Assembly (NCBI GenBank): GCA_015060255.1
Contig: SUYV01000023.1
Coordinates: 1 to 36,798 of the forward strand
Direction: 5' to 3'
Length of the DNA: 36,798 nt
Source: Bacteroidales bacterium
Lineage (GTDB): Bacteria; Bacteroidota; Bacteroidia; Bacteroidales; UBA932
The notes beneath the pieces are model-generated. The model searched no databases and was not told the DNA's origin. It worked only from the letters and a program-made list of their open reading frames with translations. How positions within the stretch are numbered: the first letter of the stretch is position 1; the number at the start of each line of letters is the position of its first letter. A program made the translations under genes and the position numbers. Of the stretch, positions 24,792-33,452 are shown piece by piece.

Positions 24792-27254
24792 ATGGCTGCA
24801 AGGAAAACGACAAAGAATACAGGAAGGAAGGAGAAGCGTAGACGCTTCTCATTCTTCGCTAATATGGACCAGGAACAGAAATCCATATATTTCAAATGTG
24901 CCGGCGTCATTGTGTTGGGATTTGCCCTGTTTACACTGGTGTCTGCAACGTCATATCTCTTTACATGGCAGGCGGATCAGAGCCTGCTGTCCCAGCCAGA
25001 TATGCTTGACAGACATGTGGACGTCCATAACTGGGGAGGCAAGATGGGGTATCGTTGGAGCCATTTCCTTGTGTCCGGTTTCCTCGGTCTCGGAAGCTTT
25101 GCCTTTGTGTTCCTGTTGGGAGCGGCGGCATACAGACTGTTCTTCTGGCAGAGAAGCATCGGTCTGCTCAGAACTACTTTCATTACTGTCAGCGGGGCAT
25201 TTCTTGTTTCCATGATCCTGTCTCTGTTCGGTTCTCCAACATTGTTTGGCGGGGGACTCGGTGGCGATGCAGGATATGCTGTCGTGTCCGGGCTTAAGAA
25301 CCTTTTCGGCCAGTTCGTCACCGTCTTCATAATATTTGCATTGGTCGTGGTATGGCTGCTTTTTGTGAGCGGAAAGTTTGCACATTGGTTTGCCATGACT
25401 GGGGAACCTGCTGATGAAGATGAACCTGTACAGGAGCCTCAGTCGGACCCGCAGCCGGAATCTGAACCATATGCGGAGCCGGTGATCGATATGGAACAGG
25501 ATATCGGTACGGAGCCGGAACCAGATGCGGAGCCGGAACCAGAAGTAGCATTGGAACCAGAGCCGGTACCTGTGCCTGAAACTCCTGAGCCGGTGCCTGC
25601 AGACGAGCCGGTATTGCAGGAAGTTCCGCAGAATGCCGGAATAGAGGTCATCAGGGGAGACGATATAGTTGTTCCGGTAACCGAGGAACTGCCGAGGATT
25701 GACAACAGAGAGGAGCTTGAGAGATATGAGTTCCCGTCGCTGGATCTTCTGAAGGATTATGCAGACGGACAGCATAAGGTCAGCCAGATGGAGCTGGATA
25801 TCAATAACAACAGGATCCGCAATACCTTGCAGAACTATAAGATCGATGTTGACAGGGTAACTGCGATTGTCGGTCCTACAGTCACTCTTTACAAGGTCTT
25901 TCCTGCTCCTGGCGTGAGGGTTTCTGCCATTGAAAATGTTCATAGAGAAGTGGCCATGGCTCTGGGAGTCAATGGCGTGCGAGTGGTCATGCTGCCGGAC
26001 AGCGTGGGAATAGAGGTTCCGAACAGCACTCCTTCCATCGTTCCTTTGAAGTCGATGCTCAATGATGACTCTTTCCGTAACAGTGATGCCGAACTTCCGA
26101 TAGCCATCGGATATACCATCACTCAGAAAGTGAAGACGTTTGACCTCACAGATGCTCCTCACCTTCTTGTTGCCGGTGCAACAAAGCAGGGTAAGTCGGT
26201 AGGACTGAACGTCATCATATCGTCTCTGCTTTATGCAAAGCATCCTTCTGAGCTCAAGTTCGTGTTCGTCGATCCGAAGATGGTGGAGTTCACGGCCTAT
26301 AACTCGCTCCTCAAGCATTATCTTGCTGTGCTTCCTATGGCGGCCAGTGAAGAGGATGAGCGCAGGAATGCGATCGTAAAGACGCCAAAGCAGGCTGAAC
26401 AGGTGCTCAATTCTCTCTGCATCGAGATGGATGAGAGATATAATCTGCTCGCTCTTGCCGGTGTCAATGACTTCAAGCTGTACAACGAGAAATACAAGGA
26501 CCGCCATCTTCTTCCGACTGATGGACATAAGTATCTGCCGTATCTGGTAGTAGTGATTGACGAGTATGCTGACCTTATCATGGCTGGCGGTGCAAGTCAG
26601 GAGGCGAAGAAGTCTGCAAAGAATATCGAGGCTTCCATCATCCGTCTGGCTCAGAAGGGTAGGGCAGCCGGTATACATGTGATAATAGCGACCCAGAGAC
26701 CTTCTGTCAATGTCATTACCGGTCTTATCAAGGCCAACTTCCCGACGCGTATCGCATTCCGTGTGCTGTCCGGTACGGATTCCAGGACCATTCTGGATTC
26801 AACCGGCGCCGAGAATCTGATAGGTAAGGGTGATATGCTTTATTATGCCGGAGTAAAGATGGAGCGTATACAGTGCGCCCTTGTAAGCATGGCCGAAATC
26901 AATAAGATCACTAACTTCATCGGAGCGCAGACTGGATACAAGAAATGTTACAATACTCCTTATTATCTTCCTGTTCCGGAATCACAGGATGGTGAAACAA
27001 GCGGCGGAAGCATTGATATCCAGAACCTTGACCCTCAGTTCGCCGATGCCGCAAGGATGGTTGTCACATCTCAGAAGGGCTCGACATCCGACCTGCAGAG
27101 AAGAATGGGCATGGGATATGCAAGAGCAGGCAGAGTGATGGATCAGCTTGAGGCGGCAGGAATAGTCGGCCCGCAGGAGGGGTCAAAGCCACGTCAGGTT
27201 TTGGTGTCAGACCTTGCTGAACTTGATGAAGTGCTTGCTCCGTTCCTTCAGTAA
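24792..27254 (+). CDS. ftsK: FtsK/SpoIIIE-type DNA translocase
   Basis: The 820-residue protein pumps chromosomal DNA at the division septum. A basic N-terminal stretch (KKTTKNTGRKEKRRR type) precedes four predicted membrane helices (about residues 33-52, 95-115, 125-145, 170-195). A Pro/Glu-rich linker (about 205-280) follows. The motor has Walker A GATKQGKS (462-469) and Walker B VVVIDEYADLIM, then a C-terminal gamma winged helix (DLQRRMGMGYARAGRVMDQL) that reads KOPS-like orienting sequences. Lys replaces the usual Gly at the third position of the GATGQGKS form. Confidence 0.96.
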   Translation: MAARKTTKNTGRKEKRRRFSFFANMDQEQKSIYFKCAGVIVLGFALFTLVSATSYLFTWQADQSLLSQPDMLDRHVDVHNWGGKMGYRWSHFLVSGFLGLGSFAFVFLLGAAAYRLFFWQRSIGLLRTTFITVSGAFLVSMILSLFGSPTLFGGGLGGDAGYAVVSGLKNLFGQFVTVFIIFALVVVWLLFVSGKFAHWFAMTGEPADEDEPVQEPQSDPQPESEPYAEPVIDMEQDIGTEPEPDAEPEPEVALEPEPVPVPETPEPVPADEPVLQEVPQNAGIEVIRGDDIVVPVTEELPRIDNREELERYEFPSLDLLKDYADGQHKVSQMELDINNNRIRNTLQNYKIDVDRVTAIVGPTVTLYKVFPAPGVRVSAIENVHREVAMALGVNGVRVVMLPDSVGIEVPNSTPSIVPLKSMLNDDSFRNSDAELPIAIGYTITQKVKTFDLTDAPHLLVAGATKQGKSVGLNVIISSLLYAKHPSELKFVFVDPKMVEFTAYNSLLKHYLAVLPMAASEEDERRNAIVKTPKQAEQVLNSLCIEMDERYNLLALAGVNDFKLYNEKYKDRHLLPTDGHKYLPYLVVVIDEYADLIMAGGASQEAKKSAKNIEASIIRLAQKGRAAGIHVIIATQRPSVNVITGLIKANFPTRIAFRVLSGTDSRTILDSTGAENLIGKGDMLYYAGVKMERIQCALVSMAEINKITNFIGAQTGYKKCYNTPYYLPVPESQDGETSGGSIDIQNLDPQFADAARMVVTSQKGSTSDLQRRMGMGYARAGRVMDQLEAAGIVGPQEGSKPRQVLVSDLAELDEVLAPFLQ

Positions 27255-27255
27255 T

Positions 27256-27870
27256 ATGGTTCTTATGAAAAGATGTTTATTGACATCATTGCTGGCATTT
27301 TATGCGGTAATGCTTTTTGCGCAGGACAGTCCGCTTGAGAAACTTTATGATTCTTTCTCTAATTCCTGCGTCACATTGAAGTGTATATATTCTGTCAATA
27401 TGTCTCAGACGAGCATCCGCGGCAACGCTGTCGTGACGGTGCAGGATGACGCATATCATATGTCCGGAAACGGACTTGAGATTCTGTGTGACGGAGAGAC
27501 CGTCTGGACCATGGATCCGGTAACCAAGGAAGTCATGATAGAGTCTGTCGGCACTGAGGCTCTGGCATATATGAACAATCCGGCTTTGCTTTTCGTCAAT
27601 CTGGAGCAGGTCTTCGAGATACGCAGGCAGACGCGTGGGGCTGACTATGTCTTCTATGAGTTGCTTTCCAGGGAGGATTGCGGCATGTATGGTGCCGACG
27701 TGACTGTTTCCGACGATGGTGTCATCAGAAACGGAGTATTCAGTCTTTCTGACGGCAATACGATGAAAGTTGACGTAGAGTCCGTAAAAAAGTCTGCCAG
27801 ACTTCCGTTGGCAGACTTTAGACCTGATTTCGAATTTGGTTCTGATTGGGTCGTGACAGACCTCAGATAA
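27256..27870 (+). CDS. LolA-like outer-membrane lipoprotein carrier
   Basis: The 204-residue protein has a signal peptide (MKRCLLTSLLAFYAVMLFAQ) and a LolA-like pattern: repeated beta-strands with ILCDGETVWTMDPVTKEVMIE near residue 75, where LolA has its conserved strand pair, and a long gap to the C-terminal strands. LolA carries lipoproteins across the periplasm; the many lipoproteins here make that sensible. The start is ATG 27256, 1 nt after ftsK; ATG 27265 (MKRCLL) is equally possible. A minus-strand terminator of the neighbouring gene lies inside its last 80 bases. Confidence 0.8.
   Translation: MVLMKRCLLTSLLAFYAVMLFAQDSPLEKLYDSFSNSCVTLKCIYSVNMSQTSIRGNAVVTVQDDAYHMSGNGLEILCDGETVWTMDPVTKEVMIESVGTEALAYMNNPALLFVNLEQVFEIRRQTRGADYVFYELLSREDCGMYGADVTVSDDGVIRNGVFSLSDGNTMKVDVESVKKSARLPLADFRPDFEFGSDWVVTDLR
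27784..27819 (-). terminator. Intrinsic terminator of the FISUMP gene, inside the lolA-like gene
   Basis: AAAGTCTGCCA 27789-27799 pairs perfectly with TGGCAGACTTT 27809-27819 around nine bases. Read on the minus strand, the stem is followed by six T (27790-27785); on the plus strand there is almost no T-run. It therefore fits the minus-strand gene that ends at 27872, although it lies within the coding region of the opposite gene. Confidence 0.8.
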
Positions 27871-27871
27871 T

Positions 27872-28951
27872 TTATTCTGCAGTCTTTCGGACGCATCTTA
27901 CTGCGGCTCCGAATGTCTTGGTGTCGCCCTTGTTGATCATAAGGTCAGGCTGTTTGCTGATAAGATACCTGTAATACGCCATCCCCTCTTCTTCTTCAAC
28001 CTTGTCGGCTGTCCAGAATGCTGCATATTCCTTGTATCCCAGGAACTGCGCCTGTGGATATCTGTTGTCGACATATTCGTCTTCCTGAGGCGACGAAGCC
28101 CTGGCTCCAAGCATTGCATATCCGGTAGGAATGAGCGACAGACCTGTAGAATTTGTGATGTCGCCTACCTCAGGCCAATACTCCCACATCAGGGAATCGT
28201 TGAAATATGCGTTGCCCATGAGTGCGGCAGCCACTCCGCTGATCGTATCATAAGCCTGTGCGTCTTCAGTTCCTGCAGCGGCGGCAACCTCGAGCCAGTC
28301 GGCCTCTGTAGGCAGCTGCCACCCCTCAGGACATACTTCAAGTGCCTCCTCGTATGAATAATATCTTCCGAATACGTCGCTCATTGCGATGCTGTTGCCA
28401 TATGGAGCTCCGGCTGATGCATCTGCTATGTTGCGGCAGAGCCAGTCTGTTGAACCTATTGTGACATACGGATAAGTTACGGATCCCGCTGTAACGGAAG
28501 GCTTGTCCTTGAGTTCGAGATTGGTGATGGAACCGTCGATTCCTCCCTTTACGACATTGGTGTAGCTTGTCTTTGATACATAAGAATATCCCTTTGCGTA
28601 GGCATAACCCTGCACTGTATATGTCTGAAGAGTGTCTGAGAACTTATGAGTGAATGAACCGTCGGACGGATTGCCGTTCTTGTCCAGTCCGTTCTCAAAT
28701 CTTGTGGTGTCGGATTTCTTCATTGTAGGTGAAACCTTCCAGTAGTATCCGAGTTCTTCTCCGTCAGGGTGTGTGACTCCTGAAGGAACCATTTTGATTA
28801 CACTTTCAGGGAAAATGTATTCCGGCAGATTGAACGCCATGGCTCCGCTCAGTGACGGTGGTACTGTAGACTCGTCGTCATCTTTGCATGAGAGCGTACA
28901 AAGCGCAGCCGCTATGATGAATGCAATGGATGTCAGTTTTCTGAAACTCAT
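27872..28951 (-). CDS. FISUMP-domain surface lipoprotein
   Basis: The 359-residue lipoprotein (lipobox TLSC, Cys22, followed by acidic KDDDES) has a PKD/Ig-like N-terminal part (about residues 35-135). A FISUMP (Fib_succ_major) domain follows: YPYVTIGSTDWLCRNI, CPEGWQLPTEADWLEV, and the terminal AAVRCVRK. These domains occur in many copies in Bacteroidota and Fibrobacter; their function is unknown, probably at the cell surface. The acidic residues after the lipidated Cys resemble the surface-export signal of Bacteroidota. ATG 28951 is preferred over TTG 28957. Confidence 0.88.
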   Translation of the reverse strand: MSFRKLTSIAFIIAAALCTLSCKDDDESTVPPSLSGAMAFNLPEYIFPESVIKMVPSGVTHPDGEELGYYWKVSPTMKKSDTTRFENGLDKNGNPSDGSFTHKFSDTLQTYTVQGYAYAKGYSYVSKTSYTNVVKGGIDGSITNLELKDKPSVTAGSVTYPYVTIGSTDWLCRNIADASAGAPYGNSIAMSDVFGRYYSYEEALEVCPEGWQLPTEADWLEVAAAAGTEDAQAYDTISGVAAALMGNAYFNDSLMWEYWPEVGDITNSTGLSLIPTGYAMLGARASSPQEDEYVDNRYPQAQFLGYKEYAAFWTADKVEEEEGMAYYRYLISKQPDLMINKGDTKTFGAAVRCVRKTAE

Positions 28952-29013
28952 TTCCAATCGTTGTTTTTAGGTGTATAATCGTGCAAATATCGTGAATTAA
29001 TTTGAAAAACCGC

Positions 29014-29021
29014 TACCTTTG
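29014..29021 (+). promoter_or_regulatory. Bacteroidota -7 promoter box for apbE
   Basis: TACCTTTG matches TAnnTTTG and ends 27 nt before the apbE start at 29049. The facing FISUMP gene has only a weaker box (GATATTTG on the minus strand, 28991-28984). Confidence 0.5.
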
Positions 29022-29048
29022 TACAAATACTTTGCCTTACATACCGAT

Positions 29049-30092
29049 ATGGGAAATAAAATCAGAATGTTTTTTGCGATTGTGTTCATGGTGTCGGCAA
29101 TATCATGCACCACTCCGCGCAATAAGTATATAAAGATAGAAGGATATGCCCAGGGAGGCGTATATGTCGTGACGCTCAATCTTGACGGCGTAGATGTCAG
29201 ACCGGAAGAAATACGGGACTCTGTTGAGGCGATACTTCAGAAGATAGACTTCACTCTGTCGGGATATAACAGAAACTCGCTCTTGAGCAGCTTCAATCAT
29301 GGTGACACGATAGTTCCGAACGGGCTGTTTGTGGATATGTATGCCAGGGCATACGATGTCTACAATGAAACTCACGGCATTGTAGATGCCGCATCAGCCC
29401 CGCTTTTCGACATGTGGGGGTTCGGCTTCAAGTCCGGTGACATGCCATCCGACGAGGACGTGCGGAAGGTGCTGGCGCATTCAGGCATGAAACGTCTTTG
29501 TGCCGACATTGAAACAGGAACGCCATTGGCTGGAGCAGATATCCTTCTTGAAGGAGATGTCCCTCCGCAGCTTAACTATAATGCAATAGCCCAGGGTTAC
29601 AGTTGTGATCTTGTGGCTGAGTATTTATATTCGATAGGCGTAAAGGATATGATGGTGAACATAGGAGAAATCTTCTGTGACGGCTTCAATCCTTCCGGCC
29701 AGCCGTGGACAGTGGGCATTGACCGCCCGGTGGATGGAAATAATGAACCTGGAGCTCAGATCCAGGGCATATTCCGTGCCCCTGCAGGCCCGCATGGCAT
29801 CGTGACCTCGGGCAATTACCGTAAGTTCTATGTCCGCGATGGTAAGAAGTATGCCCATACTATAGACCCGAGAACAGGCTACCCTGTATCCCATGGACTG
29901 CTGAGTGCTACTATTGTGGCTCCTGATGCAATTACTGCAGATGCGTATGCTACATATTGCATGGTCGTCGGTCTTGAAGAGGCAAAGGCGTTCCTGGCTT
30001 CCAGAGGTGATATGGAAGGTTGTCTTATCTATGACGATGACGGGGAATTCCGTACATGGTGTTCGGAAGGATTTGTGCTTGAAGATATGTAA
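29049..30092 (+). CDS. apbE: FAD:protein FMN transferase lipoprotein (ApbE)
   Basis: The 347-residue lipoprotein (lipobox SAISC, Cys20) attaches FMN to Thr/Ser of target proteins such as RnfG or NqrB/C subunits, outside the inner membrane. ApbE motifs: FDMWGFGF (about residue 118), YNAIAQGYSCDLVAEYL (about 180), MVNIGEIFCDG, HTIDPRTGYPVSHGLLSATIV and the Mg-binding ADAYATYCMVVG near residue 305. No Rnf or Nqr genes are in the window. It converges on the comEC-like gene with no base between the two stops. Confidence 0.94.
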   Translation: MGNKIRMFFAIVFMVSAISCTTPRNKYIKIEGYAQGGVYVVTLNLDGVDVRPEEIRDSVEAILQKIDFTLSGYNRNSLLSSFNHGDTIVPNGLFVDMYARAYDVYNETHGIVDAASAPLFDMWGFGFKSGDMPSDEDVRKVLAHSGMKRLCADIETGTPLAGADILLEGDVPPQLNYNAIAQGYSCDLVAEYLYSIGVKDMMVNIGEIFCDGFNPSGQPWTVGIDRPVDGNNEPGAQIQGIFRAPAGPHGIVTSGNYRKFYVRDGKKYAHTIDPRTGYPVSHGLLSATIVAPDAITADAYATYCMVVGLEEAKAFLASRGDMEGCLIYDDDGEFRTWCSEGFVLEDM

Positions 30093-30102
30093 TCACATAT
30101 CT
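30083..30102. repeat. 8-bp hairpin over adjoining convergent stop codons
   Basis: AGATATGT 30083-30090 pairs with ACATATCT 30095-30102 around loop AATC. The apbE stop TAA (30090-30092) and the comEC-like stop (30095-30093, TGA on the minus strand) both fall in the loop and its edges. Confidence 0.6.
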
Positions 30103-31199
30103 GATATGGTTTCCAAGGCCCAGGAAAGCGATGCTGTCAACCATTCTGTGCATCTGATCAGTATCGGAGGATCCCATCCAATATAAGAGCAGGCGAGTGT
30201 AACCAATGCTGCCGGGATTATCAAGGTTACCAGAGGTATTGCCATAAGATTGGTGAGGATGAAATGCATGGGGAATGACCTGAAATAGTAATACGCTATG
30301 GGGCCGGTCGTGATCTGGCATGCAATCGACATGGCGGCAGAATCCCATATCCATCGTGTGCATTTGTCCAATAGGGTGTCCTTCTTCCTGTCTCCGGGCC
30401 AGAAGTTCCTGAGTGTCGGGAAAATGAATGCGATGCCGGCTATAGCCGCATAAGACAGCTGGAAGCCGACGTCTTTCAATGATGCCGGCGAAATGCACAG
30501 CTGAATCGTCATTGACGCCATCATGGTGACTGACAAAGGAAACCGTATTTTCCTTATCGCGGCATATTCTCCTATTGCGATGAAAAGAAACGCTCTGGAT
30601 ATTGATGCGCCTGCGCCTGTCGCCAATGTGTAGAATCCACATATGAGGATTATCATGATGGATCTTATGTTCTTGATTGACGTGGAATTGCCCATAAATG
30701 ACAGGCCGGCTCGGACTATGCCGTAGATGATTCCCAGATGGAGTCCGGAAAGAGCCAGTACATGTGATGCTCCGCTTTCCCGGAATGCTTCTGTGATATC
30801 TTCGGGAATTCCTCGTCTTTCTCCTGTAATCAATGCTTTTATGATTTCACCTGTTTCGGCATTACTGAAGGGAATGCTGTCTATGGCCTTTCTCATGCTT
30901 GTGCAGAAATCCGATGCAATTACTTCAGTTGCGGACATCTCGTCTGTATCGCTGATGGCCATCATTATGTCATATGAGCCTGTGACGTACCCGCAGAAGA
31001 GCATGAGAACGATGAGAGATGACCATACTGGTCCGGTGCCGGTGACTCTTCTTTGCGGATGTGTCAGGAAAACGATCAGTGATATGATGACGAGTGATGA
31101 AAACATATGAGCCGCAGGTGATGATCCTGCGTATATGCTTACGGCCAGACCGGCCGCAAAAGGAACGGTTATCCCTGCAATATCTCTCTCCACTTTCAT
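30093..31199 (-). CDS. Reduced ComEC/Rec2-like membrane channel protein
   Basis: The 368-residue, highly hydrophobic protein has the Competence-domain motifs ESGASHVLALSGLHLGII (about residue 140), SISRAFLFIAIGEYAA (about 200) and DVGFQLSYAAIAGIAF (about 245). ComEC imports one DNA strand during transformation. Usual ComEC proteins have about 600-800 residues with an N-terminal OB-fold domain and often a C-terminal beta-lactamase-like domain. Here an OB domain is not evident and the beta-lactamase-like domain is absent. No other competence genes are nearby, so it may be partial in function or have another role. Confidence 0.87.
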   Translation of the reverse strand: MKVERDIAGITVPFAAGLAVSIYAGSSPAAHMFSSLVIISLIVFLTHPQRRVTGTGPVWSSLIVLMLFCGYVTGSYDIMMAISDTDEMSATEVIASDFCTSMRKAIDSIPFSNAETGEIIKALITGERRGIPEDITEAFRESGASHVLALSGLHLGIIYGIVRAGLSFMGNSTSIKNIRSIMIILICGFYTLATGAGASISRAFLFIAIGEYAAIRKIRFPLSVTMMASMTIQLCISPASLKDVGFQLSYAAIAGIAFIFPTLRNFWPGDRKKDTLLDKCTRWIWDSAAMSIACQITTGPIAYYYFRSFPMHFILTNLMAIPLVTLIIPAALVTLACSYIGWDPPILIRCTEWLTASLSWALETISDM

Positions 31200-31212
31200 T
31201 TCATTCCGTATT

Positions 31213-31245
31213 TTTGCTAAAGTAGTGAATATTTTATTAACTTTG
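31213..31245 (+). promoter_or_regulatory. Full Bacteroidota promoter for ackA-ptb-buk
   Basis: TTTG 31213-31216 is followed after 21 nt by TAACTTTG 31238-31245, matching the -33/-7 consensus. The leader to ATG 31295 is about 45 nt. Confidence 0.7.
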
Positions 31246-31294
31246 CAAAGATGTGCTTGAAATAATTTTAAAAATATAACAAAACCATAATAAA

Positions 31295-32509
31295 ATGATC
31301 ATTTTAGTACTCAATTGCGGAAGCTCATCTCTTAAGTATCAGCTCCTTGATATGAAGAACGATGAGGTTTACGATCTTCTTGCCAAAGGTCTTGTGGAGA
31401 GGATCGGAATGGAAGTAGGATGTCTGAAGCATCAGGCAGCCGGCAAGGAAAAGTTTGAAAAGGAAATGCCTATCGAGAACCACACCGTGGGTATCAAGGC
31501 GGTTCTTGAGGCGCTTCTTGACAAGGAACATGGTGTTCTCACTACTCTCGAGGATATCGAAGCTGTGGGACATCGTGTGGTACATGGAGCAGAGGAATTC
31601 GTGTGCAGCCAGCTGATTACTGACAAGGTTGTGGCTCAGCTCGAGAAGTGCTCGGTATTTGCACCTCTGCACAATCCTGCAAACATCCTCGGTATCAAGG
31701 CTGTATCTGAGGTTCTTCCTACAGTGCCTCAGGTCGGAGTCTTTGACACTGCATTCCATCAGACAATGCCTTCGTATGCATATATGTATGGCCTTCCGTA
31801 TGAGTATTATGAAAAATATGGCATCCGCCGTTACGGATTCCATGGCACAAGCCACAAGTATGTTTCTGCAAAGGGTGCGAAGTTCGCAGGTCTCGACCTT
31901 GAAAACTCAAAGATCATCACCTGCCATCTCGGAAACGGAAGTTCTATTGCAGCAGTACTCAACGGCAAGTCTGTGGACACTACGATGGGCTTTACTCCAC
32001 TTGAGGGACTCATCATGGGAACACGAAGCGGAAGCGTTGACCCTGACGTGGTTACATACATCCAGGAGAAAGAGGGACTCTCAGCTGCGGAGATGAGCAA
32101 GGTGCTCAACAAGAAGAGCGGTTTCCTCGGACTGTCATGCCTGTCATCAGATGCACGTGACCTTGACGATGCGGCAAATGAGGGAAATCCAAAGGCAAAG
32201 CTTGTCCTCAAGAAGCTCACATATGAGATTACAAAATATATCGGTGCATATGCTGCAGCAATGAATGGTGTGGACCTCATCGTGTTCACTGGAGGTATCG
32301 GTGAGAACAACAGCCGTCTCCGTCGCAGGGTATGTGAAAATCTTACCTATCTCGGTGTCAAATTTGACTATGATGCCAATGTCGTAAGAGGTGTAGATAC
32401 GATCATCACACTCCCTGATTCTAAGGTGAAGGTGGCTCTCATCACTACAAATGAGGAGCTTATGATCGCTCGTGATACCATGAATATTGTCCAGAACGAA
32501 GAAGAATAA
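31295..32509 (+). CDS. ackA: Acetate kinase
   Basis: Converts acetyl phosphate and ADP to acetate and ATP. The 404-residue protein has the usual length. Motifs: LVLNCGSSSLKYQL (residues 3-16), GHRVVHGAE with the substrate Arg, FDTAFHQTMP with the catalytic Asp, RRYGFHGTSHKYV with the transition-state His, CHLGNGSS and FTGGIGENN. The usual partner phosphotransacetylase (Pta) is not beside it; Ptb follows after 11 nt, then Buk. Confidence 0.96.
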   Translation: MIILVLNCGSSSLKYQLLDMKNDEVYDLLAKGLVERIGMEVGCLKHQAAGKEKFEKEMPIENHTVGIKAVLEALLDKEHGVLTTLEDIEAVGHRVVHGAEEFVCSQLITDKVVAQLEKCSVFAPLHNPANILGIKAVSEVLPTVPQVGVFDTAFHQTMPSYAYMYGLPYEYYEKYGIRRYGFHGTSHKYVSAKGAKFAGLDLENSKIITCHLGNGSSIAAVLNGKSVDTTMGFTPLEGLIMGTRSGSVDPDVVTYIQEKEGLSAAEMSKVLNKKSGFLGLSCLSSDARDLDDAANEGNPKAKLVLKKLTYEITKYIGAYAAAMNGVDLIVFTGGIGENNSRLRRRVCENLTYLGVKFDYDANVVRGVDTIITLPDSKVKVALITTNEELMIARDTMNIVQNEEE

Positions 32510-32520
32510 ATTATTTTCAT

Positions 32521-33426
32521 ATGCTGACCACATTTGAACAGATCTATGCCGAGCTTCGCAGCAGAGGCAGCAGGAAAAGAATGGTTGCCGCATGGGGTGT
32601 CGACGGACACACCGTGGCGGCTGCAGGCAAGGCCATAGAGCTCGGCCTGGCGGATGTCACTCTCGTAGGTGACGAAAACCTGATTGCACAGGCCTGCAAG
32701 GATGAAGGAATGGACATGACTGCATTCACCATCGTCCACAATGAAAACGAGCAGGATTCGATCAAGGAGGCTGTGCGTATGGTCCGCGAAGGCGAGGGCG
32801 ATTTCCTGATGAAGGGACTCTGCTCTACAGACAAGTTCCTCCGCGCTATCCTCAACAAGGAGACAGGACTTCTTCCTCCTAAGGGTACCCTCACACATTG
32901 CACTACGCTTGAGATTCCAAGCTATCACAAGCTGCTCTTCGTCGGAGACGTTGCAGTGATCCCTGCACCGGACCTCAAGCAGAAGCAGATCATCATGGAG
33001 TGCCTTGTGAAGACTGCGCAGGCAGTGGGAATAGCAAAGCCTAAGGTTGCAATCCTCGCGGCTACAGAGCAGGTTCTTACGAGCCAGCCGGCTTCCATTG
33101 AGGCCGCCATTCTTTCAAAGATGGTGGATCGTGGTCAGATCAAGGGCTGCATCGCAGACGGCCCGCTTGCTCTTGACGTGGCGATAGACCAGGAGTCTGT
33201 TGCGATCAAGGGACTCGTGAGCCCGGTAGCGGGAGATGCAGACTGCCTTCTGTTCCCTAACATAGAGTCCGGAAATGTCTTCTACAAGGCGAATTCAAAG
33301 CTCGTTGCAGGCGTGAGACAGTCTGGAATCCTTGTCGGAGCAAAGGCCCCATGCGTGCTTTCTAGCCGTGCGGACAGCATTGACACCAAGCTTAACTCCA
33401 TCGCCATGGCAGCGATGTCTGTATGA
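32521..33426 (+). CDS. ptb: Phosphate butyryltransferase-type acyl phosphotransferase
   Basis: Transfers the acyl group from butyryl-CoA (or related short acyl-CoA) to phosphate. The 301-residue length fits Ptb (about 300) rather than Pta (about 330 or 700). Motifs: FLMKGLCSTDKFLRAIL (about residues 96-112), DGPLALDVAID (about 215) and GDADCLLFPNIESGNVFYK (about 238), all characteristic of the PTA_PTB family, the last with the Ptb-like form. The choice between butyryl, isobutyryl, propionyl and acetyl substrates cannot be read from sequence. Confidence 0.92.
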   Translation: MLTTFEQIYAELRSRGSRKRMVAAWGVDGHTVAAAGKAIELGLADVTLVGDENLIAQACKDEGMDMTAFTIVHNENEQDSIKEAVRMVREGEGDFLMKGLCSTDKFLRAILNKETGLLPPKGTLTHCTTLEIPSYHKLLFVGDVAVIPAPDLKQKQIIMECLVKTAQAVGIAKPKVAILAATEQVLTSQPASIEAAILSKMVDRGQIKGCIADGPLALDVAIDQESVAIKGLVSPVAGDADCLLFPNIESGNVFYKANSKLVAGVRQSGILVGAKAPCVLSSRADSIDTKLNSIAMAAMSV

Positions 33427-33452
33427 TAAGAACAGTTATAGAATAACAGGAG

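Noticed and set aside
24951..26678. Long open frame of 575 codons on the minus strand inside ftsK
   Set aside because: It is fully antisense to a clear FtsK, has an abnormal Arg/His/Leu-rich composition and no recognisable motif; the repetitive linker keeps the frame open.
27214..27255. Longer start of the lolA-like gene from a TTG inside ftsK
   Set aside because: The signal peptide begins at MKRCLL; the added residues are out-of-frame ftsK sequence.
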